From Doryteuthis pealeii (taxonomy: Eukaryota; Mollusca; Cephalopoda; Myopsida; Loliginidae): DNA of 64,000 bases. Made by a program: the position numbers and the translations under genes. How positions within the stretch are numbered: position 1 is the stretch's first letter; every line of letters begins with the position of its first letter. Under the pieces are notes generated by a model. That model was not told the origin of the DNA and made no database searches. It was given only the letters and a program-made list of their open reading frames with translations. Of the stretch, positions 1-10,529 are shown one piece after another. Location: the NCBI GenBank assembly GCA_023376005.1, contig CM042148.1, positions 74,246,894 through 74,310,893 on the forward strand. The letters run 5' to 3'.

Positions 1-206
1 CGATTGATCGGAGGGGGCCTCTCCGACCGCCTGTCTAGCCCAAGATAGGGCCAAAGTGGAGTATTGTAAGTCATGAACTGCTCATCCACCTGGGTTCTAT
101 CCTTAAGCATCACGGGTCACCACCACGGCGAACAGGTGGCCCCATTGGGGAGTCTTACCCCTCTGCAGAGATGCAGTCGAACGCCCCAGTCGACAGGGCG
201 GGCAAA
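1..206 (+). repeat. Family C repeat, 3' part only
   Basis: This is the 3' portion of an interspersed repeat found more than ten times in the window (called family C here). It shares the block around 'cgattgatcggag', the 'cttaagcatcac' block and the final 'cagtcgacagggcggg' with copies at 9735-10400, 11535-12030 and 16242-16805. The window edge cuts off its 5' part. There is no coding capacity. Confidence 0.75.
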
Positions 207-584
207 TAAGGAACACAAGTATTAATATATAGATGAGTGACTTTATTTCGCAACAGAAATTCCAAGATTAAAAAATCAAACAGGATGTTTTTTCTTTGTT
301 GATCACGTGTATTTAAATGTGGATAGTCGAGATGAAAATAATGACGTCAATATGCGAATCAACCAATGAAAATCTCAGATCGTTATACGTTGACAAAGAA
401 TGCTTTCTTCTTTTAGAACAAATCATGCATTTAAAAAAAATCACGCTTTATAATTTGTTACCTTGAGGACAAGACAGGGAAGTATGTCACCTTAATATAA
501 CCACAATTGAAATGGATATAATGTTAAAAACTGTTCTTGCGGAACTTGTTAAATACTCGGTCACTGCCCGACATTTGTTTGTTT
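207..584. other. AT-rich spacer, no gene seen
   Basis: AT-rich sequence without a convincing open frame, repeat copy or structured element. Confidence 0.6.
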
Positions 585-925
585 TACGGCATATCAACCT
601 CGGTGGGTCATTTAATGCTGACAAAGTTTTGAAATAATTTAATTCTTAATGGATACTCAATTTTCTTTTATAAATACATTTTTCTATTCAGCCCATAGAT
701 GGGACCCTAACAGGTACTACCACTCTGACTGATCAACATAATTGTAATTGACAACTAAATTAGATTTAAAGAATTTAAAAAAAAGATGACCCCCCAACTC
801 GCTGATAAGGCCACTTGTTGGCCGTGAGTGCCAACCCCTGATGCTTAAGAACAGAATCTTGGTTGTTGAGCAGTCCATGACATGCAACACTTCACTTTGG
901 CCATTACTTAGGCTAGAAAGTTAAA
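585..925. repeat. Two family C fragments in opposite orientation
   Basis: 585-735 matches the family C head (the 'cccatagatgggaccc' and 'aacaggtactaccactc' blocks) on the plus strand. About 795-915 matches the family C tail on the minus strand ('gagcagtccatgacatgc'). The two pieces face each other, so this is a broken or nested copy. Confidence 0.6.
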
Positions 926-1084
926 GTTTACTTCTTGTTTTGGCGATCGATTTCTATCGCAGGTTACACTCTTAAGTGATACAAGATGGCCGAGAAGCCG
1001 TAGAAAATAAAACCCTGTTCATTATTTAGGCCAGCTGCATTCTTGTATCTGTTTAAAAGTAAAGAGTTTCGAATAAACCATTTA

Positions 1085-1330
1085 TTTCAAGGACGGATTC
1101 TCTGTGGCTGAGCAGTCCATGACATGCAACACTTCACTTTAGCCCTCACTTAGGCTAGACGGGCGGCCGGAGAGGCACCCTCTGATCAATCGGCTGGTCA
1201 TGTCAAGCCTAATCACCTATATGATTGTCCCAACTCCTCGGCCCTCATGACAAACCCCGACCTTTTTTAAAACATATGTGCTAGAAGTCGGTGGCTGAAG
1301 GTCTTAGTGTCATGGGTATGACGTTAAACT
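1085..1330 (-). repeat. Family C repeat, partial
   Basis: Reverse-complement match to the tail and middle of family C. Shared blocks are 'gagcagtccatgacatgc', 'aggctagacgggcgg' and 'atatgattgtccc'. No coding capacity. Confidence 0.65.
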
Positions 1331-1489
1331 GCATTAATAACGAAGTTATAATTTTGGGGATTGGAAGCATGGTGTATATGTTTTGGAGTACATTTCTCGC
1401 AAAAGAAGATATCACCATGTGAAAAACGGACTGCGACATTATAATAAAACAGTTCAAACTCCAGCCGTTCTTTTACATATAAAAATTAA

Positions 1490-2243
1490 TGGTTAACGAA
1501 GGGGGGTAAGCAGAAGAGAATAGGCGGAGTATGACATTAAGGAACGAGAGTACAACGAAATGAAAATACAACAGATTTAATATATATATGCACATAAAAA
1601 GGTACAAGAGAAGAAAAAAAGTTCTGGTTTAGTTCGGACAAGCTTCGCGAGGTTTAATAACTTCTTTTAGAAGCTAGCGGCACCTCCTCGTTTAGGTATA
1701 AGCCATAATGTTATTATTTAGGGTTTGTTTAAGGTAGTTTAGGGTTGTTTAGGGTTGCAAAAGTTTATTCTGCTAGCAGCCTATTGACTGCAATGGTATC
1801 AAAGTGTGAAGCTTGTCCGTTATTGCAAATTATCTCGTCGGCTCCCTCATTTATTATCCTGGTGATATTGGTAATTTGCTGTCAGCCGTCATGGGTCCAA
1901 AAAGACAGCAATCTCTCTTCCGGTGCAGGGTTTGGTAACATGGTAGAAAGTCCGTCGTGGGTTTTTCTATCAGTAACCTAGTTCGTAGGGAGAGATAGAG
2001 CAAAGCTCTTACCTGTAGTAGTAGTCAGAAGGATTCAACCAAAAGGGAGAGAGACACGTGATGGCCGAACCCAGCAGTGACCCCCAGAAGGTTACAACTA
2101 GAAAGAGGGGGAATTACTAATGGTCAGGGCTATTTATAGAGATCACCACTGACGGTGATGATGATGGCTGCTGCTGCTGCCGTGACAGTCCCCTAGGGGC
2201 AAGTTCTGGTGTAGACCGTAGTTGGTAACATAAAATTTCAATA
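1490..2243 (-). repeat. LTR-like dispersed repeat, copy 1
   Basis: About 750 bp closely matching 38656-39425. Read on the minus strand it has a TATA-like 'tctataaatagc' in its first third and ends near 'cgttaacca', as expected of a solo LTR. The two copies also share a few bases beyond the possible TG...CA ends, and I found no clear target-site duplication, so the exact termini and the LTR label are uncertain. The TTAGGGTT-like runs near 1720-1760 belong to this repeat. Confidence 0.5.
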
Positions 2244-2397
2244 TACATTCACTTTCGGATTAATACCCTTGAGAAATATATGAACCCCTTCATCCCATCA
2301 TGTATGGGTTATATAGCACCGTTCTTTTAAAAGGATGGTTTTGGCACTAAAAAACCCACATATGTGTGTCTGGTAACTTCAGTTCTGTGTGCTGGAG

Positions 2398-2935
2398 CTT
2401 AAGAATACGCCGACTGCACTTCTACAGAGGGGTAAGACCCCCTCCTGCAATGTTTGCCGTGGTTGTGCGACGCATGATACCTAAGGATGGAACCCTGGTG
2501 GCTGAGCTCTCCATAACACTTCACTTTGGCCCCTACTAGATAGGTGGTCCGAGAGGCCCTCTCTGATTAATTTGCTGGTCACGTCTACTAGCACTTATAT
2601 GATTGTCCTGACCTTATTGCCCTTATAAGCAAATCCACAATCCTCTTTATATATGCTAGAAGGTATTGGCTGAGAATCTTAGTACTCTGGGTATGATAAA
2701 AACTGCATATAGTGGTGAGGTTCCAATTCTGGAGCACTGGGTAATGTTGACTACCCCCTGAGTAGTAGTACCTGTTATGTTCCCATCTATGGGTTAAACA
2801 TATGAAAAATGAGTGTTAAACAAATGTGTTTCAAAAATTGAATATCCAACAAGAATGGATAAAAAAAAAAACATCTTCAGCATAAAATAACCCCACAAGG
2901 ATTGACATGCCATAAAATCCAACTAATCAATCAGC
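2398..2935 (-). repeat. Family C repeat, near full length
   Basis: Minus-strand copy running from the tail (2398) to the head (about 2935, 'aggattgacatgccataaaa'). It includes the middle blocks with the 'cttatatgattgtcc' and 'tgggttaaacatatg' matches. No open frame is conserved between copies. Confidence 0.65.
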
Positions 2936-3689
2936 CTGAAGGACGAGACATATTTTAAGGCATCCTATAAATAAAGAAGGCTAAGATTTTGTCCTTTTTC
3001 TTATATACTGCCTTGACAACGCCATCTAGCAGTCATTAGTAGAAGTTCTTTGGCAGGCAAGGGTCGTAATTCTACATCTCTAGAACGATAACAGGTTTTG
3101 TTAATTTTTCTTTTCTTTAGTTCTCTAAAAAGGAAAGGGCAAGTCTGTATTCAACAGTAGAATGGTACATGGTCATTAATGCAGGAGCAATGGTCTGTAT
3201 GATTAACCATTAATCATTACGCTATTGAGAAGGGACTAAAGAAAATCCTATAAATGGAGATTCGGTGTGTGTGTGTGTCCATAACCGAAACTATGTCACA
3301 ATACCCTCAGGAATTGCCTAAGTTCAATGAGTATTTAATTTATAGTCAAAATCAAAATGGTTACAATTTTATGGGCTATCCTTTAGCCTTCAAGCAAGAG
3401 TGCTTGTCTAGCGGAAATCTCTGATAAAGAATCCTTTGCTTTCTTAGTATTGTAAGATCCTCGTCAATGGTTGCAAATGAAAATGGAAAGTATCAGAGTT
3501 TAAGTAGTCAATGTGCCTCACATTATGGCTGTTGATTGGCGGAGGAATAGACCACATGACCCCGCCTAGTCTATAAATTTATGTGGTGTATTGCAGGACA
3601 CCTTATATTACAAAATATTCCAACATTAATATATCATCAGCTTTTATTGTTACAAATGTTTTTCTTATGTATCTATCCGTATCTGTGCG
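2936..3689. other. No gene; short repeat shared with 37.6 kb
   Basis: AT-rich. A (GT)n run lies at about 3267-3280. The sequence around 3280-3350 ('aactatgtcacaataccctc' and 'gagtatttaatttatag') is shared with about 37590-37670, so part of this stretch is another dispersed repeat. No gene is supported. Confidence 0.5.
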
Positions 3690-4050
3690 ATCAAAAAAAA
3701 AAAAAAAAAGAAAAAAAAGAAAAAAGAAAAAAAAAAAAAAAAGAAAATCCACATTGATTGAAATGAGGTTATAACTCTAACGAGAGAATGAAAATGATTA
3801 AGAAAGATTGGAAGAGAAAGAAGGAGAGAAAATAAATATGAAGAAGATGAAGAGATGAAAATAGGAAGGGGAGGGAAAAGTATTATGGATATAAAAGGGA
3901 GAGATAAAAGTTGGAAAGAGAAAAATGAGAGAAAATAAATGAGAATTTGAAGGGGTGAAATAGAAATAGACAAAGAAAAAAAACTCTGAAAATTTGAAAA
4001 GGAAAGTTAAATGAATAGATAACACGTCAGTATGGCAAAAGTTCATTTTT
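3690..4050 (+). repeat. Purine-rich (A/G) tract of about 360 bp
   Basis: The plus strand is almost entirely A and G for about 360 bp, starting in poly-A interrupted by single G residues and continuing as GA-rich sequence. The apparent minus-strand open frames here (F/L/S-rich) are translations of this low-complexity tract and not genes. Confidence 0.8.
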
Positions 4051-4316
4051 ATTCTTATAGTTATTTAACAAGTAAAAGAATATGAGACAATGTCCCAAAG
4101 AAATGAGGCCTGAATCAACTTCATACAAAATTGAATTACTTATTATTTTTCTGAACTAATCACCTATTAGAAATAAGATCACAGACTGTTATGGTTATCT
4201 AATATTGCAAAATAAAGTTTGGGGAGGTGGGGATTAAGTATAAACCGAGGGAAAATAGTATTTTTTTTTTTTTTAATAAAAAAAAAAAAAAAAAAGAAGG
4301 TTTATAATATATATAG

Positions 4317-4370
4317 AGTGACCCCCCAAAAAACAGAATTCTTTTTAAAAGTCAGGCCTGTTTTTGTGGG

Positions 4371-4376
<6 letters not shown>
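4317..4376. repeat. Short inverted repeat
   Basis: Arms of about 20 bases ('agtgacccccc...' and its complement ending 'gtgggtcact') flank a spacer of roughly 20 bases. It lies directly before a (TA)n run and the hairpin element at 4401-4535. Confidence 0.6.
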
Positions 4377-4400
<24 letters not shown>

Positions 4401-4401
<1 letters not shown>

Positions 4402-4535
4402 TTGGGAGAATATGTGCTTTTTTTAATTTTAGTCAGACCTAATTTTTTTTAAAGTTAATTCATTTATGGTTAATTAGGCGGCTTTCAAAAAATTAGGTCT
4501 GACTAAAAATTAAAAAAAGCACATATTCTCCCAAA
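4401..4535. repeat. Hairpin element with about 47-bp inverted arms
   Basis: The left arm (4401-4447, starting 'tttgggagaatatgtgc') is mirrored by the right arm (4487-4535, ending 'gcacatattctcccaaa') around a spacer of about 40 bp. It is flanked on the left by (TA)n. The layout fits a small foldback MITE that targets TA-rich DNA. No coding capacity. Confidence 0.75.
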
Positions 4536-4572
4536 TACACTGTCGGCTGAAAATAGCTAAAGTTTACATTTG

Positions 4573-4575
<3 letters not shown>

Positions 4576-4632
<57 letters not shown>
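4576..4632. repeat. (TA)n-(CA)n microsatellite
   Basis: Perfect TA repeats passing directly into CA repeats. Confidence 0.95.
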
Positions 4633-4732
4633 GTCCTATAGGCCTTCAGCTATGGTAAGTCTGTAATGTGTTACCTTTAAAAATGGGCACAGCCCTAAGA
4701 AGACGTGTAACATGGTTACTTGAAAATCATGA

Positions 4733-5209
4733 TGTTGCATAGTCTCTTTACCGGCCCTAAATATCTATATGTTATATACTTCTCTTACTTCTTACTCTGT
4801 CGTCTACTCTTCTGGCCGGCTTGGTTCTTCTATCATCTATCTTGGTCTGGTCTTGTCGTGGTGTTTCTTGGGGACTTCGGGTCTGGTTTCTGTTGCTAGG
4901 GATTTCTTGTTATCAGAAGCCTTGTGTCATTGTTAGCTTTTAGTAATAACCACAAGACTTCGATTTACGATGATGTTACTTTATTCGTAGAACCCCAGAC
5001 CAGACAATCACGCAGTGAGACTCACATCTTGCTAGCTTCGCTTCTAAGTTCTAACTCTAACTAACTGAGTTGCTTACACCTTAAACCGGAAGGGGGCTTT
5101 TCTATTGCCTTCCGTTTCTCACGATCATACCCAGAACGCAAGGTCAGAGTGAGGTCAAATGCTGTCACTCACTCTCAAGGCCATCAGCTGCACTAATATG
5201 ATTTCTACA
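4733..5209 (-). repeat. Solo LTR candidate, same family as 30472-30961
   Basis: Reverse-complement match to 30472-30961 over most of its length. On the minus strand it begins 'TGTAGAAATC' and ends 'ATGCAACA', so it has TG...CA ends. It contains a polyadenylation-like 'gaataaagtaac' in the region shared with the other copy. No internal retroelement region is attached, so it is called a solo LTR. I saw no clear target duplication. Confidence 0.55.
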
Positions 5210-5587
5210 CTATTGTCATAATCATTAGGTTTCTAATGATTATGTAACAATGACTGATCTCTTCCTAAAAACAAACGACTTAACTATCTACTCAACCAAA
5301 ATCTAGAATGATCTAAACTGCTTTTTTTTGTCTTTTTTTTTTTTGTCCGGATCTGTTTCTAATCAGCCATCACTCATTCCAGAAAGTGTCTCCCTTAAGG
5401 AGTTTTAACTTGGATTATTTCGTATTCAAGTCACTGGATTGAGATTTCTAGAATCTCCTAGCATCTATCAGTCGAGAAATCTTGATGCAAATCTCCACGA
5501 GAAAATTTAAATCCATCTAAGATTTCAAGTAAAATAAATTCTCATGGTTTTACATGCACATACTGTATTTCTTGGCATAATAAGATA

Positions 5588-5890
5588 CATGGTTTATTGT
5601 TGGATTTTATGGCATGTCAACCCTTGTTGGGTTATTTTATGCCAAAGATGTTTTGTTCTATTCATGATTGATGGGTGTTCGAATTCTTTTCTTTTTTTTT
5701 TTAAAACTCATTTTTTCTATTTCACCCATAGATGGGACCCTAACAGGTACTACCACTCCAGGTCTGATTGAACCTGGGAGTAATGGAGGTACTCCAAACT
5801 CCTCAAAGTTCCAAAATTGGAACTTCACCATTAGATGCAGTTTGCATAGTTTACAAAAGTTATTTGGGGGACTAAAACTCACTGTGAACC
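5588..5890 (+). repeat. Family C repeat, head portion
   Basis: Matches the family C head ('ggattttatggcatgtcaac', 'cccatagatgggacccta', 'ggaacttcaccattagatgc'). It stops in the middle of the family consensus. Confidence 0.65.
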
Positions 5891-6426
5891 CATCTATGAT
5901 TTATAGTTAATGATTTCAAACTTTAGTAGATAAACCTTTAATAATAATAATACCAGCAAATGGTCTGCAACATGATATTTTAAAATGCTAAACGTGCATC
6001 TCATATGCCAAGAAATACAGTAGCTTTATAAAAAAAAAATTTTAAATTAAAAAGAAAAAACAATGATAAAAAATAGAACAACAAAAACAACATGTACAAT
6101 CACTTTGCCCACGGTTTTTCATTTTTTATTTTTGTCTTGCACTTTGAATGTGAACATCAACATTCACATGTATTAATACTTTGTTATTTAATTCTTTTTG
6201 CTTTACTTAAAAGATATCCTCCAAAAACTATTTAGGTTCGGCTTTGTTAAATTTTATGAAGTCTATTAAATTTCTTTTGAAGATATCTACAATAAATTCA
6301 TGCAGACTCCTGAATATGATTTATCAACTCAATAAGTGAAACTACACAGCAAAGGGTGTCATTCAGATTTACTGTCAACTTGTTCTTTAGACTGTCTAGG
6401 TATTTGAAAGATATATATGTTTAATA
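5891..6426. other. AT-rich stretch, no gene seen
   Basis: AT-rich with a short (TAA)n run near 5940 and several A-runs. No gene or recognisable element. Confidence 0.55.
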
Positions 6427-6953
6427 AACAGGGTATCCCAAAAAAATTTGACATTTCTTAATCCTCACTGAAATGACCTCAAATTTTAACAAAATTTGTA
6501 AAAACTAAGTTTAACAATCTTTTTAAATTTTTTTTATGGTTAATTATGTTTGAATAAGGTCAAACAAGAATATGAGGCTTTGTGAAATCTTTGTTTAATG
6601 GCATATCAACCATCTAGAGTTATTTAAATCCAAAGCCATCATTGTAGAAGAACACTAACACTAGTGGTACTATTTAACCCATAGCTGGGAAGATGAGGCA
6701 GTTCATACCTTTCCCAAGTGTATTAGTCCAAAAATAAACATAATAGTGCAACTGGAGTTTGAACTCCAGTACCACAATGTCACAGTCCAGCGCATTAGCC
6801 ACTATGCCACACGGATGCCCCATATCCATCTGAATATCTTGTTTAAATTAATCTTTTATTATTCAACATAAAACCTATTTAATTGTTTGCCTAGGACTTG
6901 TAATTACTTAGATATTCATAATTTAAATGTCAAATTTTTCTGGCCACCCTGTT
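6427..6953. mobile_element. Mariner-like non-autonomous element with nested repeat
   Basis: The left end reads 'aacagggtatcccaaaaaaa' and continues 'tttgacattt'. The right end is its near complement, ending 'tggccaccctgtt'. The terminal inverted repeats are about 30 bp, begin CAGGGT and are flanked by TA, as in Tc1/mariner elements (established family feature). There is no transposase frame. Part of the interior is a tRNA-derived SINE-like copy (6590-6835), so this is a MITE with a later insertion, or a composite. Confidence 0.55.
6590..6835 (-). repeat. SINE-B-like sequence nested in the mariner-like element
   Basis: On the minus strand it starts with a tRNA-like head ('gtggcatagtggctaatgcg'), then a B-box-like 'ggagttcaaactccag', then the 'ggtatgaactgcctcatc...agctatgggttaaatag' body also seen in the SINE-B copies at 28400-28680 and 47915-48190. 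It ends with a short family C-like head. Confidence 0.5.
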
Positions 6954-7499
6954 ATACAAATATATATTCATTAATTTTTCTTAGTAACATTTTTTTCATA
7001 GGATATTGTCCTTGTGCGACTTTTTTCCTTTGGAGACCTTTTCGTAAAATAATTTTTTAAAAAAAAAAAAAGAAATTAACACGTTTTGGTAGAAATTATT
7101 AAAACCCAGTCTACACACCAAACAAAAATATCAAAATTTGGAAATAGAAAAATTATTTTCCTATTACACACAAAATATAGGTAAATTGATGACCTTTATA
7201 TTTATAGGCTAATATTTTGTATATTTATTATAACACGTATCCTAACCCAGGTGTGTACACTAGAGAGAGAGAGAGATTAGAAAATTGTGCCAATTATTGA
7301 ATAAAGATGGCACTTTGAAGAAAGTTCTTTGTTTTTGATATGCCTTTATATCCTATCACTTGAAACCAAAGTTTTTTTTTAATTGGATTTCGGACATTGT
7401 CTGCAAGTCGATTCTTATTTCAAGAAATATAATCATACTTTTTGTTGCATAGCTTTCAGCTCAGGGACACCTATGAGAAGATAGAAAAATTTTCATTAA
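6954..7499. other. AT-rich stretch, no gene seen
   Basis: Includes a short (GA)n at about 7262-7275. No gene or clear element. Confidence 0.5.
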
Positions 7500-7685
7500 T
7501 AACAACAAAAAAAAAAAAAATGAAATGAGATGAAAATGAAAAAAAAAAAAAAAAAAAGAGATGAAAATAAAAAAAAAAAAAAAAAAAAAAATGTGATGAA
7601 AATGAAAAAAAATGATGAAAATGAAAAAAAAAAAAAATGTGATGAAATGAAAAAAAATGTGATGAAATGAAAAAAGAAAAAAGTT
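7500..7685 (+). repeat. A-rich minisatellite
   Basis: Imperfect tandem units of about 20-28 bp built on 'atgtgatgaaaatgaaaaaa', with variable A-runs. Unit number and A-run lengths are likely to be unreliable in the assembly. Confidence 0.75.
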
Positions 7686-8112
7686 GAACGGTAAAAAAGT
7701 AGAAATATCTTATTGTAGATATAATATTAGTTTATGAATATGAAGAGATAATTAATTCACAAACATGAAATCAAACCAGCTGTACTCTGCTTAAAATTTG
7801 CACAGTATCACATCTTGTCAGTGGCAGATGGGGTTGTATTAATTCAATCGCCCATGGAAGGGTGACCGTTTACACATGTTTAATAAAGTTTCTTGTGATT
7901 TAGCAGCCAAGTTACATCAAAACCACCAAAAAAAAAAAAAAAAAAAAAAAATCAAGATATTGAAAAATAGTTGGATCCATTCCATATAGACCTTGTTGTT
8001 TTGGAGTGTTTTTTTTTTTATTTAGTTTTATCTTTTATTAAATACAGAAAGTAAAAAAAAAAAAAAAAAATAAATAAATAAATAAATAAATAAAAAGGTA
8101 AAAGTAACATAC
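7686..8112. other. Intron or 3' flank of OXCT1; poly-A tracts
   Basis: Contains an A-run near 7928-7950 and an (A)n-(TAAA)n tract at 8056-8094, just downstream (in gene sense) of the donor site of the exon at 8113-8295. I looked here and across 1-8100 for the short last OXCT1 exon on the minus strand and could not identify it. Confidence 0.5.
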
Positions 8113-8295
8113 CTTAAATACTGCACCCGTTGTTTCAACAATATCCTCAACACTAAAACCGTCTCCAAGTTCAGTTAGCACCATGCCGTCTTCAGGGTCA
8201 ATCTCAAATACTCCTTTCTCTGTAATTATCATATCAACACATCGCTTTCCTGTAAGGGGTAGGGAGCATTCAGAAAGAATCTTGTGTGTTCCATC
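8113..8295 (-). CDS. OXCT1: OXCT1 exon, C-terminal CoA-transferase region (61 codons)
   Basis: Phase-0 exon of 183 bp with acceptor 'attag' and donor 'gtatgtt'. It encodes DGTHKILSECSLPLTGK, then VFEIDPEDG and VEDIVETTGAVFK. The family counterpart is the KCTLPLTGKQCV...VDDVQKSTGCDF stretch near the SCOT C-terminus. It forms the end of the beta-subunit-like domain. Reading continues into the intron without a stop for a few codons only. The final exon that should follow (a VSPKLMPM-like peptide) was not located. The frame is intact. Confidence 0.95.
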
Positions 8296-8397
8296 CTAAT
8301 AGGAATAAAAAATAACAAAAATTTTTAAAATTAGAAACCTATATAGAGATTCTTTAATCTTGATAATAATTTTATTGCTTTAATTTTACAGGATATA

Positions 8398-8595
8398 TAT
8401 ATATAAGTAAAGTAGTCGGGGTGGCCTAATGTCGGTATCAGCCATGCAGCGAGGGAGTCTATCCCCTTTTCACTAGCGCTAGACCAAGGAGATTATTTTA
8501 GCATCTGAGGTGGAGCGCCACACTTACCATCAGCTCCTTACTTTACTGCACAGATCCTTGTGCTACTCAGGAACCTGTGGGCGACCCAATGACAA
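8398..8595 (-). repeat. SINE-A, 5'-truncated
   Basis: Body of a tRNA-derived SINE with 'atctgaggtggagcgccaca', 'accatcagctccttacttta' and 'ctatccccttttcactagcg' in common with the copies at 8905-9135, 14848-15110, 15522-15750 and 24820-25068. The tRNA head is mostly missing. It lies inside an OXCT1 intron. Confidence 0.75.
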
Positions 8596-8904
8596 ATCCT
8601 GTCTTTGTATATATGATTTGTAAGCAAATAGTCTTTTGGTAAATATTTTTGTTTTTATAGAGACAAGTTGAGCAAATGAAACTAAAGTGTTTTCTTCTCT
8701 GCTTACTTGCACAACAGCTGTAAATATATCATTAAAAATTTAAAAAAAAAAAACAAACAAACAATTAAAACTTTTATATTATAGTAAATTATCAATTAAA
8801 CTATATACTATTTTGTCTGTTCTTTGTGTACTAATTATTCACTAGCAGGACCGATGTATATACCACAGTATGATGATTTAATCATTACAATGTTTGATAT
8901 GTTT

Positions 8905-9135
8905 GCTTAAGAGCTTAGCTCAGTTGGTAGAGAGGTGGGCTGGGAACATAGAGGTTCCTGGTCGATACCGGCACTCGCCAACTCAGCGTATGAGTAGCAC
9001 AGGGACCAGTGCGGTAAAGTGAGGAGCTGATGGTAGTGTGGCCCTCCACCTCAGGCACCAGAATAATCTCCTAGTGAAAAGGGGATAGACTCGCTCGCTG
9101 TCTGGCAGATCCCGACTTTAGACTACCCTGACGAC
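8905..9135 (+). repeat. SINE-A with tRNA-like head
   Basis: Starts with an A-box-like 'tagctcagttggtagag' and a B-box-like 'ggtcgatacc', the internal RNA polymerase III promoter boxes of a tRNA. The SINE-A body ('gtaaagtgaggagctgatgg', 'gaaaaggggatagactcgct') follows. The two ends of the tRNA-like head do not pair into an acceptor stem, so it is a SINE and not a tRNA gene. Confidence 0.8.
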
Positions 9136-9144
9136 TTTACTTTT

Positions 9145-9708
9145 AACTTTAGTTGTAGAACAAGGCCAAAAGTAAAGCGAACTCAGTGAGAATCAAACTC
9201 ACTAACAATGATCAGCAAATGTTGCATAGACTCTTCATTTTATCTTATTACTTGTTTATTTCTTCAAAGTGTTCTAGCTGGGATGAGTCCTCTTGTCTTC
9301 TGGTAGACATGGATTGGCTTGGGTGTCAATTTCTTGCACTTATTAGCAAGCACAAAGATTTATTTCAAACTTGACGTCTTTTTATTTGCCAAGACCCATA
9401 AGTCTAACATATTGAAAGGAATTGAGAGATGCCATTTTTTTTTTTTTTTTTTCCTGAGTGTAGATTTGGAACCAAGCCAAAAGTACAGAAGTGCCTAGTG
9501 AGAATCAAATTCACTGCTCTGTTAAGTAATCTTTAAAACTAGCTCGCAAACCATTACATCAAGCCAAGATGCCCAGTTGTTTATTAATCTTAGGTTAGTT
9601 GTGGCACAAGGCCAAAAGTATGGGGCACCCAGTAAGAATCAAACTCACTTCTCAAGATTTGTTAGCTTAACACATTAATCATTACCCCACTTGAGGTGCC
9701 CCCAACAG
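9145..9708 (-). repeat. Cluster of SINE-C fragments
   Basis: Three minus-strand partial copies (about 9145-9210, 9465-9560, 9598-9708) share 'aaggccaaaagta' and the B-box-like complement 'gagaatcaaactcact'. On the minus strand the best copy (9598-9708) has a tRNA-like start 'aagtggggtaatgattaatg' and 'agtttgattcttactgggt'. A related plus-strand copy is at 11020-11110. Between them are a T-run (9437-9454) and unassigned sequence. Confidence 0.55.
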
Positions 9709-9734
9709 ATGAATTAAGATAATAAAACAAGCTG

Positions 9735-10400
9735 ATCAAAAATTGATGGTTGCTTGGTTGGATTTTACAGCACATCAATCCTTGCAGGGTTATTTCATGC
9801 TGAAGACGTTTTTGTTTTATTCTTTTTTGTTGGGTATTCAATTTTTTCAAACAATTCATTTGAAAACATTTTTTAAACTCTTTTTATCTATATTTAACCC
9901 ATTTTACCTGTTAGGGTCTCATCTAATAGATGAGACCCTAACAGGTACTACCACTCTGGGTTAGAGTGGACATGGGATTAATGGCAATGAAGAGGTACTC
10001 TACACTCCCCAGAGTTCCGAAATTGGAACTTCACCATTAGATGCAGATTAATGTTATACTCAGGACAAAGACCCTCGCCAACGCCTTCTAGCACATATAT
10101 GATGAATAGGATTGGGGGTTTGCCATAAGGGGAAAATAGGGCCAGGGAAATCATATAGGTGCTAGGGCTTGATGTAACCAGCCGATTGATTGGAAGGGGC
10201 TTCCGCAACTGCCTGTCTAGCCTAAGTAAGAGCCAAAGTTGAGTTGTCATGGACTGCTCAACTACCATGATTCTGCCCTTAAGCATAACAGGTCACCACC
10301 CACAGCTAACAGGCAGCCTCATTGGGGGAGGATTTTACCTCCCTGCAGAGGTGCAGGCCATGTATTTTTCTGCAGTCAACATAGCCCTGCCAACAGGGCA
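9735..10400 (+). repeat. Family C repeat, near full length
   Basis: The most complete plus-strand copy. The head has 'cagcacatcaatccttgcag', then 'gatgagaccctaacaggtac', 'ggaacttcaccattagatgc', 'ttctagcacatatatgatg', 'ccgattgattggaaggggc' and the tail 'ctctgcagaggtgcagg'. No long open frame is shared between copies, so it behaves as a non-coding element. It sits 39 bp from an OXCT1 exon on that exon's donor side. Confidence 0.7.
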
Positions 10401-10439
10401 GATAAAAAAAAAATTTTTTAAATATATTTTTTTCCTTAC

Positions 10440-10529
10440 CTTTGCATTATGTTCCATTGTGACAATAACTTTAGTATTTTTGCTAGAGACCAAATCCATG
10501 GCACCTCCCATTCCTTTGACCATTTTACC
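10440..10529 (-). CDS. OXCT1: OXCT1 exon (30 codons)
   Basis: Phase-0 exon of 90 bp, acceptor 'gctttcag', donor 'gtaagg'. It encodes [16 protein letters not shown] and [10 protein letters not shown]. This is the highly conserved [12 protein letters not shown] segment of SCOT in the C-terminal catalytic domain. It joins WMIP of the exon at 12297-12372 to DGTHKI of the exon at 8113-8295. The frame is intact. Confidence 0.97.

Noticed and set aside
1715..1760. Telomere-like TTAGGG repeats
   Set aside because: Only a few irregular TTAGGGTT units, part of a dispersed 750-bp repeat also found at 38.9 kb.
3583..4046. Lysine-rich or phenylalanine-rich small proteins
   Set aside because: Translations of the poly-A and purine-rich tract.
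7500..7685. CRISPR array
   Set aside because: Degenerate A-rich minisatellite without constant repeat and spacer structure. The genome is eukaryotic.
1..8112. Last OXCT1 exon
   Set aside because: I searched the minus strand for a short exon with an acceptor and a VSPKLMPM-like peptide and found no convincing match. It may lie outside the window or be too short to see by eye.
8905..8980. tRNA gene
   Set aside because: A- and B-box-like sequences are present, but the two ends cannot pair as an acceptor stem and the same head recurs at the start of many SINE-A copies.
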